NCBI GenBank assembly: GCA_000715855.1
Contig: KL571236.1
Location: 37,307-45,987, forward strand
Reading direction: 5' to 3'
DNA length: 8,681 bases
From: Actinoplanes liguriensis
Lineage (GTDB): Bacteria; Actinomycetota; Actinomycetes; Mycobacteriales; Micromonosporaceae
Shown: positions 1 through 5,050 of the stretch, piece after piece
How positions within the stretch are numbered: position 1 is the first letter of the stretch
Layout: each line of letters begins with the position of its first letter
The notes under the pieces: model-generated
The model's input: only the letters and a program-made list of their open reading frames with translations
Databases searched by the model: none
What the model was told of the DNA's origin: nothing
Translations under genes and position numbers: made by a program

Positions 1-248
1 GGCACGACCAGATCCGCTGCCCGGATCCGGTCGATCGTCGCGGCTCCGGCCCCGCCGAGGTGACTGGGCGCGTCCAGATGCGTGCCCAGGTGCTCGGCGA
101 GCTCGAGCCGGTGCTCGCACCAGCCACCCGTCTCGGCCGGGTCGACCCGGGACATGACGAAGGAGTCACCCGGCAGGAAGCCGGGGACTCCGGGGGCCAG
201 GGTGTGCGTGTGGTCGAGAACGCGGCGTCCCGCGCCGACGATGCTCAT
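1..248 (-). CDS. Cyclase-family metal-dependent hydrolase (kynurenine formamidase-like), N-terminal part only
   Basis: Reading leftwards from the ATG at 248-246, an open frame runs off the window after 82 codons. Seen: MSIVGAGRRVLDHTHTLAPG at the N-terminus, then GGWCEHRLELAEHLGTHLDAPSHL at about residues 42-65 (given here in short: HLGTHLDAPSH). The H-x-G-T-H-x-D-x-P-x-H pattern is the metal-binding signature of the cyclase family (Pfam Cyclase, PF04199), which includes kynurenine formamidase and other small amidohydrolases using Zn or Mn. The substrate cannot be told from this fragment. The start lies 19 nt after the stop of the tRNA-binding-protein gene on the same strand, so co-transcription is plausible. 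No clear Shine-Dalgarno precedes it; the spacer is a GC hairpin, which leaves the exact start less certain. The C-terminal half is outside the window. Confidence 0.85.
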   Translation of the reverse strand, partial: MSIVGAGRRVLDHTHTLAPGVPGFLPGDSFVMSRVDPAETGGWCEHRLELAEHLGTHLDAPSHLGGAGAATIDRIRAADLVV

Positions 249-258
249 GAGGGGCCGG

Positions 259-280
259 CCGGGCCGGTCAGCCGGCCCGG
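259..280 (-). other. GC hairpin across the csaA-like stop codon and the intercistronic spacer
   Basis: CCGGGCCGG (259-267) and CCGGCCCGG (272-280) form a perfect 9-bp stem with a 4-nt loop at 268-271. The TGA stop of the upstream gene (268-270, minus strand) sits in the loop. There is no U-tract. It could be a weak terminator or attenuator, or could modulate translation of the cyclase gene that starts 11 nt beyond the stem. Its role is inference; the pairing is seen directly. Confidence 0.5.
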
Positions 281-636
281 GTGCCGTTCGGCACGTGGTT
301 CTCCGGGAGCGCGAGCACCGGGGTCACCTTGTCGGCGTACCCGATGTCGAACATCATGCCCTCGGACAGCTCACCCATCATCTTGCGCGGCTCGAGGTTG
401 ACCACGAACAGCGCCTGGCGGCCCTCGATCTCGGCCGGGTTGTCCCGCTCCTTCTTCATGCCGACCAGAATCTTGCGCTGGTGGTCACCGAAATCCACGA
501 TGAGCCGGACCAGCTTGTCCGACTTCTCCACGTCCTCGACCTTCAGGATCTCGCCGACCCGGATGTCGATTTTCTCCAGGTCGCTGAAAGACATGCTCGG
601 CTTGATCGGCGCCGGCGTGAAGGCATTCTCAGCCAT
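268..636 (-). CDS. Stand-alone tRNA-binding-domain protein (CsaA / MetRS C-terminal domain type)
   Basis: 122-aa protein consisting almost entirely of one EMAPII-like OB-fold tRNA-binding domain. Seen: F-x-x-L-E-K-I-D-I-R-V-G-E-I (about residues 17-30), a DKL stretch, VNLEPRKMMGELSEGM (about 80-95) and a C-terminal PENHVPNGTRAG. These match the pattern shared by CsaA, YgjH and the C-terminal domain of methionyl-tRNA synthetase, which bind tRNA and in CsaA have been linked to chaperone/secretion activity. No catalytic synthetase part is present. I chose the ATG at 636-634 because AGGAG lies about 5 nt upstream on the minus strand; a longer frame to 735 exists but its extra N-terminal 33 residues look non-coding and lack such a site. 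The gene is followed after 19 nt by the cyclase-family gene. No gene symbol is assigned because csaA versus a metG-paralogue name cannot be settled by eye. Confidence 0.88.
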   Translation of the reverse strand: MAENAFTPAPIKPSMSFSDLEKIDIRVGEILKVEDVEKSDKLVRLIVDFGDHQRKILVGMKKERDNPAEIEGRQALFVVNLEPRKMMGELSEGMMFDIGYADKVTPVLALPENHVPNGTRAG

Positions 637-750
637 GACTTCTCCTCGCATTCGGAATTCCGTTTGCTTATCGCATCGATCGATGAGGGACAGGCACCGG
701 ACCGGGGCCGACATGAATAACTGTCGCGATCGCACGGTGACCGGCCCAGG

Positions 751-779
751 AACCTACCAACACGCCCCAAGAATCGCAA
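751..779 (-). promoter_or_regulatory. Predicted sigma70-type promoter for the tRNA-binding-protein gene
   Basis: On the minus strand TTGCGA (779-774), a 17-bp spacer and TAGGTT (756-751) form a -35/-10 pair that fits actinobacterial housekeeping promoters (TTGNNN and TANNNT). The expected transcription start is near 744, giving a 5' leader of about 108 nt before the ATG at 636. That leader contains the 12-bp palindrome CATCGATCGATG at 674-685. Motif match only. Confidence 0.42.
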
Positions 780-899
780 GCGAACCCGGGCGGGGCAAGG
801 TTTTCCCGGTGTCTTCTTGCGACACCTTCCCACGACCAGGGGCCTAAGATCCGCTCGCCACCCCCGGGTCACTCTACAAAGGATCTTGAAGGGCGGGGC

Positions 900-946
900 A
901 CGGAGCCCGGTGTTACCAGCGCGTACGCGGCAACTCGCAGCTCCGT
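900..946. repeat. Inverted repeat enclosing a second palindrome, possible structured RNA
   Basis: ACGGAGC at 900-906 is exactly complementary to GCTCCGT at 940-946. Inside lies the perfect 10-bp palindrome CGCGTACGCG at 920-929. As RNA this could form an outer stem with an inner small hairpin, but the internal loops are large and no U-tract follows. It could equally be protein-binding DNA or chance. Confidence 0.25.
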
Positions 947-1058
947 CCAACGCATCCTGTAAAAACGCACAACTACCGATTATTGCGACCACAACGTATC
1001 CACAACGAGCCCCCGGGGCTAGCGTGAGGCCCGAGGATCACTCCCTCCGACGCCCGGC

Positions 1059-1076
1059 GAATATGCGTTCTAGATT
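1059..1076 (+). promoter_or_regulatory. Candidate argF -10 box with overlapping ArgR-like half-site
   Basis: TAGATT at 1071-1076 fits the actinobacterial -10 pattern TANNNT and ends 9 nt before the argF ATG, implying a start site near 1083 and an almost leaderless transcript; this agrees with the poor Shine-Dalgarno (only GGAT at 1077-1080). Immediately upstream GAAT-N4-GTTC (1059-1070) resembles an ARG-box core TGAAT-N4-ATTCA at 7 of 10 fixed positions. Arginine-responsive repression by ArgR is the known control of argF in actinobacteria. No good -35 is visible. A second TANNNT, TAGCGT at 1020-1025, is an alternative. Confidence 0.3.
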
Positions 1077-1085
1077 GGATCAGAA

Positions 1086-2015
1086 ATGCGTCCACGCCAT
1101 TTCATCGCCGATGACGACCTCACTCCCCAAGAGCAGGAAGAAGTCCTTTCGACCGCCCTGAGAATGAAGGGCGACCGATTCGCTTTCCGCCCGCTCGACG
1201 GACCCCGGACGGTCGCCGTGCTGTTCGACAAACACTCCACCCGGACCCGGGTGTCGTTCGCGATCGGGATCGCCGAGCTGGGCGGCCACCCGCTGGTGCT
1301 GGACCGTGACACCACCCAGATGGCCCGCGGCGAGTCGGTCGAGGACACCGCCCGGGTGCTGGACCGGCAGTGCGCCGCGATCGTGTGGCGCACCTTCGGG
1401 CAGGACCTGCTGGAACGGATGGCCGGGTTGAGCGCGGTGCCGGTGATCAACGCACTGAGCGATCTGCTGCACCCGTGCCAGATGCTGGCCGACCTGCTGA
1501 CCGTCCGGGAACGACTCGGCTCACCGGCCGGGCGGACCCTCGCCTACCTGGGCGACAGCAACAACAACATGGCGCACTCCTACCTGCTCGGCGGCGTCAA
1601 CGCCGGCATGCACGTCCGGATCTGCGGGCCGGCCGCCTACCAGCCGGACCCGGGGATCGTCGAGCGGTCCCGGGAGCTGGCCGCCCGGACCGGCGGCTCG
1701 GTCACCCTCACCGGCGACCCGGTGGCTGCGGTGACCGGCGCCGACGTGCTGGCCACCGACACCTGGGTGTCACTGGGCATGGAAAACGACGGCCGGGACC
1801 GGGAGACCGCGTTCAAGGGTTACCAGATCGACCGGGACGCGCTGGCCGCGGCGGCGCCGCACGCGATCGTCCTGCACTGCCTGCCGGCCTACCGGGGCAA
1901 GGAGATCGAGGCCGAGGTGCTGGACGGGCCGCAGTCCGCGGTCTGGGACGAGGCGGAGAACCGCCTGCACGTGCAGAAGGCGCTGATCGCCTGGCTGCTG
2001 GCCAAGGGGGAATGA
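1086..2015 (+). CDS. argF: Ornithine carbamoyltransferase
   Basis: 309 aa, normal family length. It transfers the carbamoyl group of carbamoyl phosphate to ornithine, giving citrulline (arginine biosynthesis, cytoplasm, usually a trimer). Seen: STRTR at residues 51-55 (carbamoyl-phosphate loop), HPCQ at 129-132, [10 protein letters not shown] at about 156-165, [11 protein letters not shown] at 225-235 (ornithine loop) and HCLPAYRG at 264-271 with the catalytic Cys265. The N-terminus [12 protein letters not shown] is the usual actinobacterial ArgF start, which supports the ATG at 1086. Oddity: the ornithine-loop motif is normally D-x-x-x-S-M-G; here Met is replaced by Leu230. The downstream partner is argG and not an arginine deiminase or carbamate kinase gene, so the anabolic role is favoured over a catabolic ArcB. 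The 1-nt gap to argG implies one mRNA. Confidence 0.95.
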   Translation: MRPRHFIADDDLTPQEQEEVLSTALRMKGDRFAFRPLDGPRTVAVLFDKHSTRTRVSFAIGIAELGGHPLVLDRDTTQMARGESVEDTARVLDRQCAAIVWRTFGQDLLERMAGLSAVPVINALSDLLHPCQMLADLLTVRERLGSPAGRTLAYLGDSNNNMAHSYLLGGVNAGMHVRICGPAAYQPDPGIVERSRELAARTGGSVTLTGDPVAAVTGADVLATDTWVSLGMENDGRDRETAFKGYQIDRDALAAAAPHAIVLHCLPAYRGKEIEAEVLDGPQSAVWDEAENRLHVQKALIAWLLAKGE

Positions 2016-2016
2016 G

Positions 2017-3219
2017 ATGGCCGATCGCATCGTGCTCGCCTACTCCGGCGGACTGGACACCTCGGTGGCGGTCGCCTGGCTGACCGAGAAGATGTCGGCC
2101 GAGGTGGTCGCGGTCACCGTGGACGTCGGGCAGGGCGGCGAGGACCTGGACGTGGTCCGGCAACGGGCGCTGGCCTGCGGCGCCGCCGAGACCGTGGTGG
2201 TCGACGTCCGGGACCAGTACGCCGAGCGGTACTGCATGCCGGCGCTGCTGGCCAACGGCCTCTACATGGACCGCTACCCGCTGATCTCGGCGCTGTCCCG
2301 GCCGCTGATCGCCGAGCACCTGATCCAGGTTGCCCGGCGGACCGGGGCCGGCACCCTCGCGCACGGGTGCACCGGGAAGGGCAACGATCAGGCCCGTTTC
2401 GAGATCAGCCTGGCCGCGCTCGGTGACGAGATGGAGATCATCGCGCCGACCCGGGACACCCCGATCTCCCGGGACTTCGCGATCGGGTTCGCCGCCGAGC
2501 GAGGGCTGCCGATCGAGGCGTCACGGCGCTCGCCGTACTCCATCGACCAGAACATGTGGGGCCGCACCATCGAGGCCGGCCCGCTGGAGGACACCTGGGC
2601 CGCGCCGATGCCCGACATCTGGAACTACACCCGCGACCCGGACCCGGCGGCCGAACCGGACGAGGTGACCATCACCTTCGAGGCCGGGCTGCCGACCGCG
2701 CTCGACGATCGGCCGGTCACCCCTCGGGAGGCGATCGAGCAGCTGAACGTCCGGGCCGGGCGGCACGGCGTGGGCCGGCTCGACATGATGGAGGACCGGC
2801 TGGTCGGCATCAAGACCCGGGAGTGCTACGAGGCCCCGGGGGCGATCACCCTGATCACCGCGCACCGGGAGCTGGAGAGCCTGACCCTGGAGAAGGAACT
2901 GCTGCGCTACAAGCGTGGGGTCGACCAGCGCTGGGCCGAGCTGGTCTACGACGGTCTGTGGTTCTCCCCGCTGAAGGGGTGCCTGGACGATTTCGTGGCC
3001 GGTGCGAACCGGGTGGTGACCGGCCGGGTCCGGCTGCGCCTGCACGCCGGCCAGGCGGTGGTGGTGGGCCGCGACGGCGAGGGGTCGCTCTACGACCTGA
3101 GTCTTGCCTCCTACGGCGCCGAGGACCGGTTCGACCAGTCCCAGGCGCGGGGCTTCCTGGCCCTCTGGGGCCTGCCCACCCGGCTGGCCGCGCGCCGGGA
3201 CGCCCGGCTCAAGTCCTAA
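2017..3219 (+). CDS. argG: Argininosuccinate synthase
   Basis: 400 aa, typical length. It joins citrulline and aspartate at the cost of ATP (to AMP and PPi), the step after ArgF. Seen: the N-type ATP-pyrophosphatase P-loop AYSGGLDTS at residues 8-16, [17 protein letters not shown] at about 83-99, [14 protein letters not shown] at 116-129, the [12 protein letters not shown] segment around 172-183, and the C-terminal [15 protein letters not shown]. The ATG at 2017 follows the argF stop after one base (TGA-g-ATG) and has AAGGGGG at 2004-2010 as a ribosome site inside argF, so translation is probably coupled. Unlike the mycobacterial argF-argR-argG-argH cluster, no argR lies between the two genes and no argH follows; a convergent gene begins after a hairpin-rich spacer. 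Nothing suggests damage. Confidence 0.97.
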   Translation: MADRIVLAYSGGLDTSVAVAWLTEKMSAEVVAVTVDVGQGGEDLDVVRQRALACGAAETVVVDVRDQYAERYCMPALLANGLYMDRYPLISALSRPLIAEHLIQVARRTGAGTLAHGCTGKGNDQARFEISLAALGDEMEIIAPTRDTPISRDFAIGFAAERGLPIEASRRSPYSIDQNMWGRTIEAGPLEDTWAAPMPDIWNYTRDPDPAAEPDEVTITFEAGLPTALDDRPVTPREAIEQLNVRAGRHGVGRLDMMEDRLVGIKTRECYEAPGAITLITAHRELESLTLEKELLRYKRGVDQRWAELVYDGLWFSPLKGCLDDFVAGANRVVTGRVRLRLHAGQAVVVGRDGEGSLYDLSLASYGAEDRFDQSQARGFLALWGLPTRLAARRDARLKS

Positions 3220-3232
3220 GGGGTCGCGGGGC

Positions 3233-3246
3233 CGGTGCCGGCACCG
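3233..3246. repeat. 14-bp perfect palindrome after argG
   Basis: CGGTGCCGGCACCG is its own reverse complement. It starts 14 nt after the argG stop and directly precedes the larger hairpin at 3248-3285. It may be the first of two tandem termination hairpins, or a protein site. Confidence 0.35.
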
Positions 3247-3247
3247 C

Positions 3248-3285
3248 CGTCGTGAACGTCCGGCTGGACCCGGGCGTTCACGACG
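3248..3285. terminator. Probable bidirectional terminator between convergent argG and the 97-aa gene
   Basis: CGTCGTGAACGTCCGG (3248-3263) pairs with CCGGGCGTTCACGACG (3270-3285): a 16-bp stem with a single G-U wobble and a 6-nt loop CTGGAC. It lies 28 nt after the argG stop on the plus strand and 16 nt after the stop of the minus-strand gene, exactly where a shared terminator is expected. No U-tract follows on either strand, as is common for actinobacterial hairpin terminators. The pairing is seen; the termination role is inferred from position. Confidence 0.7.
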
Positions 3286-3301
3286 CGACGGTCGTACCGG
3301 G

Positions 3302-3595
3302 TCAGCGGGCCATGCTCCGGCGGGCCATGGAGCGCCAGAGGTCGTTGCTGGGCCGCATCTGCTCCAGCAGCTCGCGCTCCCACTCGTTCTCGATCTGCAC
3401 GCCGGCACCCTCGCACGCCTGTCGCGCAACGCCGGTGTCCTGGGCGAACTGGTCGGACCACTCGCCGTCCTCACCAACGAGGACGATGCGGGCGCCGCGC
3501 TTGCCGACGTACTCGATGACCGCCTTCGCGCCGCCGTGACCGGCGGCGAAAGTCTTGATCTCGGATGTCAGCGTCGTTACGGAACCTTCTGCCAT
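3302..3595 (-). CDS. Hypothetical protein, 97 aa, family not recognised
   Basis: A small, probably soluble protein. It has no signal peptide, no membrane segment and no motif I can name. Visible features: an N-terminal stretch likely to be helical (SEIKTFAAGHGGAKAVIEYV, about residues 10-29), a short beta-like segment ARIVLVGEDGEW (about 35-46), one cysteine, an acidic/aromatic stretch ENEWERELLEQM (about 69-80), and a basic tail with a short repeat SMARRSMAR. The frame is supported by balanced amino-acid composition, GC-rich third positions, a terminator-like hairpin just past its stop and a promoter-like TAGGCT placed 7 nt before the ATG. That spacing predicts a leaderless mRNA and would explain the weak Shine-Dalgarno. 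It lies 225 nt downstream of ctaB on the same strand and has its own promoter signal. No function is proposed. Confidence 0.72.
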   Translation of the reverse strand: MAEGSVTTLTSEIKTFAAGHGGAKAVIEYVGKRGARIVLVGEDGEWSDQFAQDTGVARQACEGAGVQIENEWERELLEQMRPSNDLWRSMARRSMAR

Positions 3596-3602
3596 GACTC
3601 GC

Positions 3603-3608
3603 AGCCTA
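3603..3608 (-). promoter_or_regulatory. Leaderless-type -10 box for the 97-aa gene
   Basis: Minus-strand TAGGCT (3608-3603) fits TANNNT, and the seven bases GCGAGTC separate it from the ATG at 3595. This is the spacing seen when transcription starts at the first base of the start codon. No -35 match is visible at 16-19 bp upstream. The paired direct repeats at 3634-3665 occupy the region where an activator would sit. Confidence 0.45.
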
Positions 3609-3633
3609 AGCAGTCAGAGACGCTTCGCGGGGT

Positions 3634-3665
3634 ACTCCCGTTGCCTTTTGTGACTCCCGTTACCT
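3634..3665 (-). repeat. Two direct repeats, 19-bp period, upstream of the 97-aa gene
   Basis: Plus-strand copies ACTCCCGTTGCCT (3634-3646) and ACTCCCGTTACCT (3653-3665) match at 12 of 13 positions; on the minus strand they read AGGCAACGGGAGT and AGGTAACGGGAGT. If transcription starts at the ATG, the copies are centred near -45 and -64. Two phased copies next to a -10 lacking a -35 look like an activator site. A weaker third resemblance, GTTTACCTTTTG, lies at about 3670-3681. Confidence 0.45.
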
Positions 3666-3820
3666 GCAAGTTTACCTTTTGGAGGTATAGTTTCGCACCA
3701 ATTCCGCCCGATTTGTCGGGTCAACAGAATCCGCCTATCGAGTGACGGACAGTAGTTGACACGCATCACAATCCGGGCATCCTGTGCGACTTGTCCGTTG
3801 CGCGATCACCTAGTGCGATC

Positions 3821-4786
3821 TCAGACGAGCGCATCCACCGCGATCGCCATGAAGAGCACCGTCAGATAGGTGATCGAGAGCTGGAACAGGCGCATCGGCT
3901 TCACCGCGCCGCCGTTGCGGCTCTGGTACGCCAGCCGGACCGCCTCGCCGAGGAACAGCGCGCCGGTGATGATCGCGGCCGCGCCGTAGATCCAGCCCAG
4001 CCCGAGGCCGAGCCCGAGCGGCCACGCGGCGAACGACGACGCCAGGGTGAGCACGGTGTAGAGGATGATCTCGAAGTTCACCCGGCCCATCGAGCGCACC
4101 ACCGGGAGCATCGGGATGCCGGCCCGCTTGTAGTCGTCCTTGTATTTGATGGCGAGCGCGTAGAAATGCGGCATCTGCCAGAAGAAGACGACTGCGAACA
4201 GGGCCCAGCCCATCGCGGAGATCGAACCGGTGACCGCTGCCCAGCCGATGACGACCGGCGCGGCGCCGCAGACGCCGCCCCAGAACGTGTTCGCCGGGGT
4301 GCGCCGCTTCAGCCAGAGCGTGTAGATCACGTCGTAGTAGAAGATCGAGAACGCGGTGAGCGCGGTCGCCAGCCAGTTCGTCAGCAGCGCCATCAGCACC
4401 ACCGACACCACCGACAGCGTCAGCCCGAAGATCAGCACCGCGCGCGGGCTGATCTGGTGGGTGGGCAGTGGCCGCCGCTTGGTCCGCTTCATCAGCACGT
4501 CGATGTCGCGGTCGATGTAGCAGTTGAGCGCGCTCGCCGCGCCGCCCGCCAAAGCGCCCCCGACCAGCACCGCGAAGAAGGTGACCAGGTCCGGCCAGCC
4601 CCCCGCGGCCAGCATCATCGTCGGCACCGTGGTGACCAGCAGCAGCTCGACGATCGCCGGCTTGGTCAGCGCCAGGTAGGCCCGGAACACCGCCATCCGG
4701 TCACGACGCGCTTCCTCGGCGCGTGGCGCAGGCTCCGCCACGCCGGGCGACCGTCGCTGGACGGAACGCTCGGTGATCATGCTCAC
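3821..4786 (-). CDS. ctaB: Protoheme IX farnesyltransferase (haem O synthase)
   Basis: 321-aa integral membrane prenyltransferase (UbiA superfamily). It adds farnesyl diphosphate to the vinyl group of haem B, giving haem O, the precursor of haem A for the aa3-type oxidase. Seen: an about 30-residue charged, cytoplasmic N-terminal extension, then about nine hydrophobic segments. The first Asp-rich motif N-x-x-x-D-x-x-x-D is in [11 protein letters not shown] (residues 86-96), followed by KRTKRRPLP (100-108). Next come [21 protein letters not shown] (150-170, key residues Y, T, K-R) and the second Asp motif in [16 protein letters not shown] (214-229). All are diagnostic of CtaB/CyoE. The start is GTG at 4786-4784: GGAAGGTGG lies about 6 nt upstream of it, whereas the in-frame ATG two codons later would be too far. 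It is divergent from tkt, as in Mycobacterium and Streptomyces. No clear terminator is seen after its stop; only a short CCCGA/TCGGG hairpin at 3707-3720 lies downstream. Confidence 0.97.
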   Translation of the reverse strand: MSMITERSVQRRSPGVAEPAPRAEEARRDRMAVFRAYLALTKPAIVELLLVTTVPTMMLAAGGWPDLVTFFAVLVGGALAGGAASALNCYIDRDIDVLMKRTKRRPLPTHQISPRAVLIFGLTLSVVSVVLMALLTNWLATALTAFSIFYYDVIYTLWLKRRTPANTFWGGVCGAAPVVIGWAAVTGSISAMGWALFAVVFFWQMPHFYALAIKYKDDYKRAGIPMLPVVRSMGRVNFEIILYTVLTLASSFAAWPLGLGLGLGWIYGAAAIITGALFLGEAVRLAYQSRNGGAVKPMRLFQLSITYLTVLFMAIAVDALV

Positions 4787-4919
4787 GGACAGCCACCTTC
4801 CGGCATTTGGACCAACTCGCGGCCGCTTATCGGGTGTAGATCAACCCGGCCCAGCCGCCCGGACAGCCTACGCGCCGCCGTCTCCGCTGCTCGGGGCACC
4901 CGGCAAGGATGGAGGCCAT

Positions 4920-4938
4920 CACACCGTTCAACCGTGTG
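4920..4938. promoter_or_regulatory. Operator-like 19-bp dyad between ctaB and tkt
   Basis: CACACcGTTcAACcGTGTG is symmetric about position 4929, with 8 of 9 base pairs matched and one C/C mismatch. It lies about 113 bp upstream of the tkt start and 134 bp upstream of the ctaB start, so it could serve either promoter. Length and symmetry suit a dimeric repressor, but I cannot assign a regulator. Confidence 0.4.
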
Positions 4939-4996
4939 TCCGCTCACAGCGTATGTGCCTACGGCGTTCGCTGCGCGGACGTTTAGGCCTACTGGA

Positions 4997-5002
4997 TAGG
5001 GT
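4997..5002 (+). promoter_or_regulatory. Candidate -10 box for the tkt-tal-zwf operon
   Basis: TAGGGT fits TANNNT and would start transcription near 5009, about 42 nt before the GTG start of tkt; GAGGAG at 5035-5040 then serves as the ribosome site. No convincing -35 hexamer lies 16-19 bp upstream. Weak, motif-only evidence. Confidence 0.3.
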
Positions 5003-5050
5003 CAAGCCGAAAAGGGTTCCACAATCCGCTGCCCGAGGAGCACAACAGAC

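Larger units (their letters stand above)
637..1085. other. 449-nt divergent intergenic region without a gene
   Basis: This stretch separates the minus-strand tRNA-binding gene from plus-strand argF. Frames crossing it look non-coding (Arg/Pro/Ser-rich shadow translations with no recognisable motif), and I see no tRNA or known RNA family. It is visibly less GC-rich in places (around 961-1003) than the genes. It holds the predicted minus-strand promoter at 751-779, a palindrome CATCGATCGATG (674-685), a short hairpin GGTGTC/GACACC (808-813 with 821-826), inverted repeats AAGATCC/GGATCTT (846-852 with 881-887) and ACGGAGC/GCTCCGT (900-906 with 940-946, the latter enclosing CGCGTACGCG at 920-929), and possible argF control sites at its right end. 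It is long for two divergent promoters, so an unannotated small RNA or a regulatory leader is possible but not shown. Confidence 0.6.

Noticed and set aside
637..735. 33-residue N-terminal extension of the tRNA-binding protein
   Set aside because: The extension has non-coding-like composition and no ribosome site, while AGGAG sits ideally before the ATG at 636.
817..1161. 114-aa plus-strand frame in the argF upstream region
   Set aside because: It overlaps the start of argF in another frame, has Arg/Pro/Ser-rich composition and no recognisable domain or ribosome site.
3756..3785. TTGACA followed 18 bp later by TCCTGT on the plus strand, antisense to the 3' end of ctaB
   Set aside because: The -35 is perfect but the -10 lacks TA at its start and no plus-strand gene follows, so a promoter is not supported.
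3791..4999. 402-aa plus-strand frame opposite ctaB
   Set aside because: Low-complexity H/R/Q/D/E composition typical of an antisense shadow; the minus strand encodes ctaB with all its motifs.
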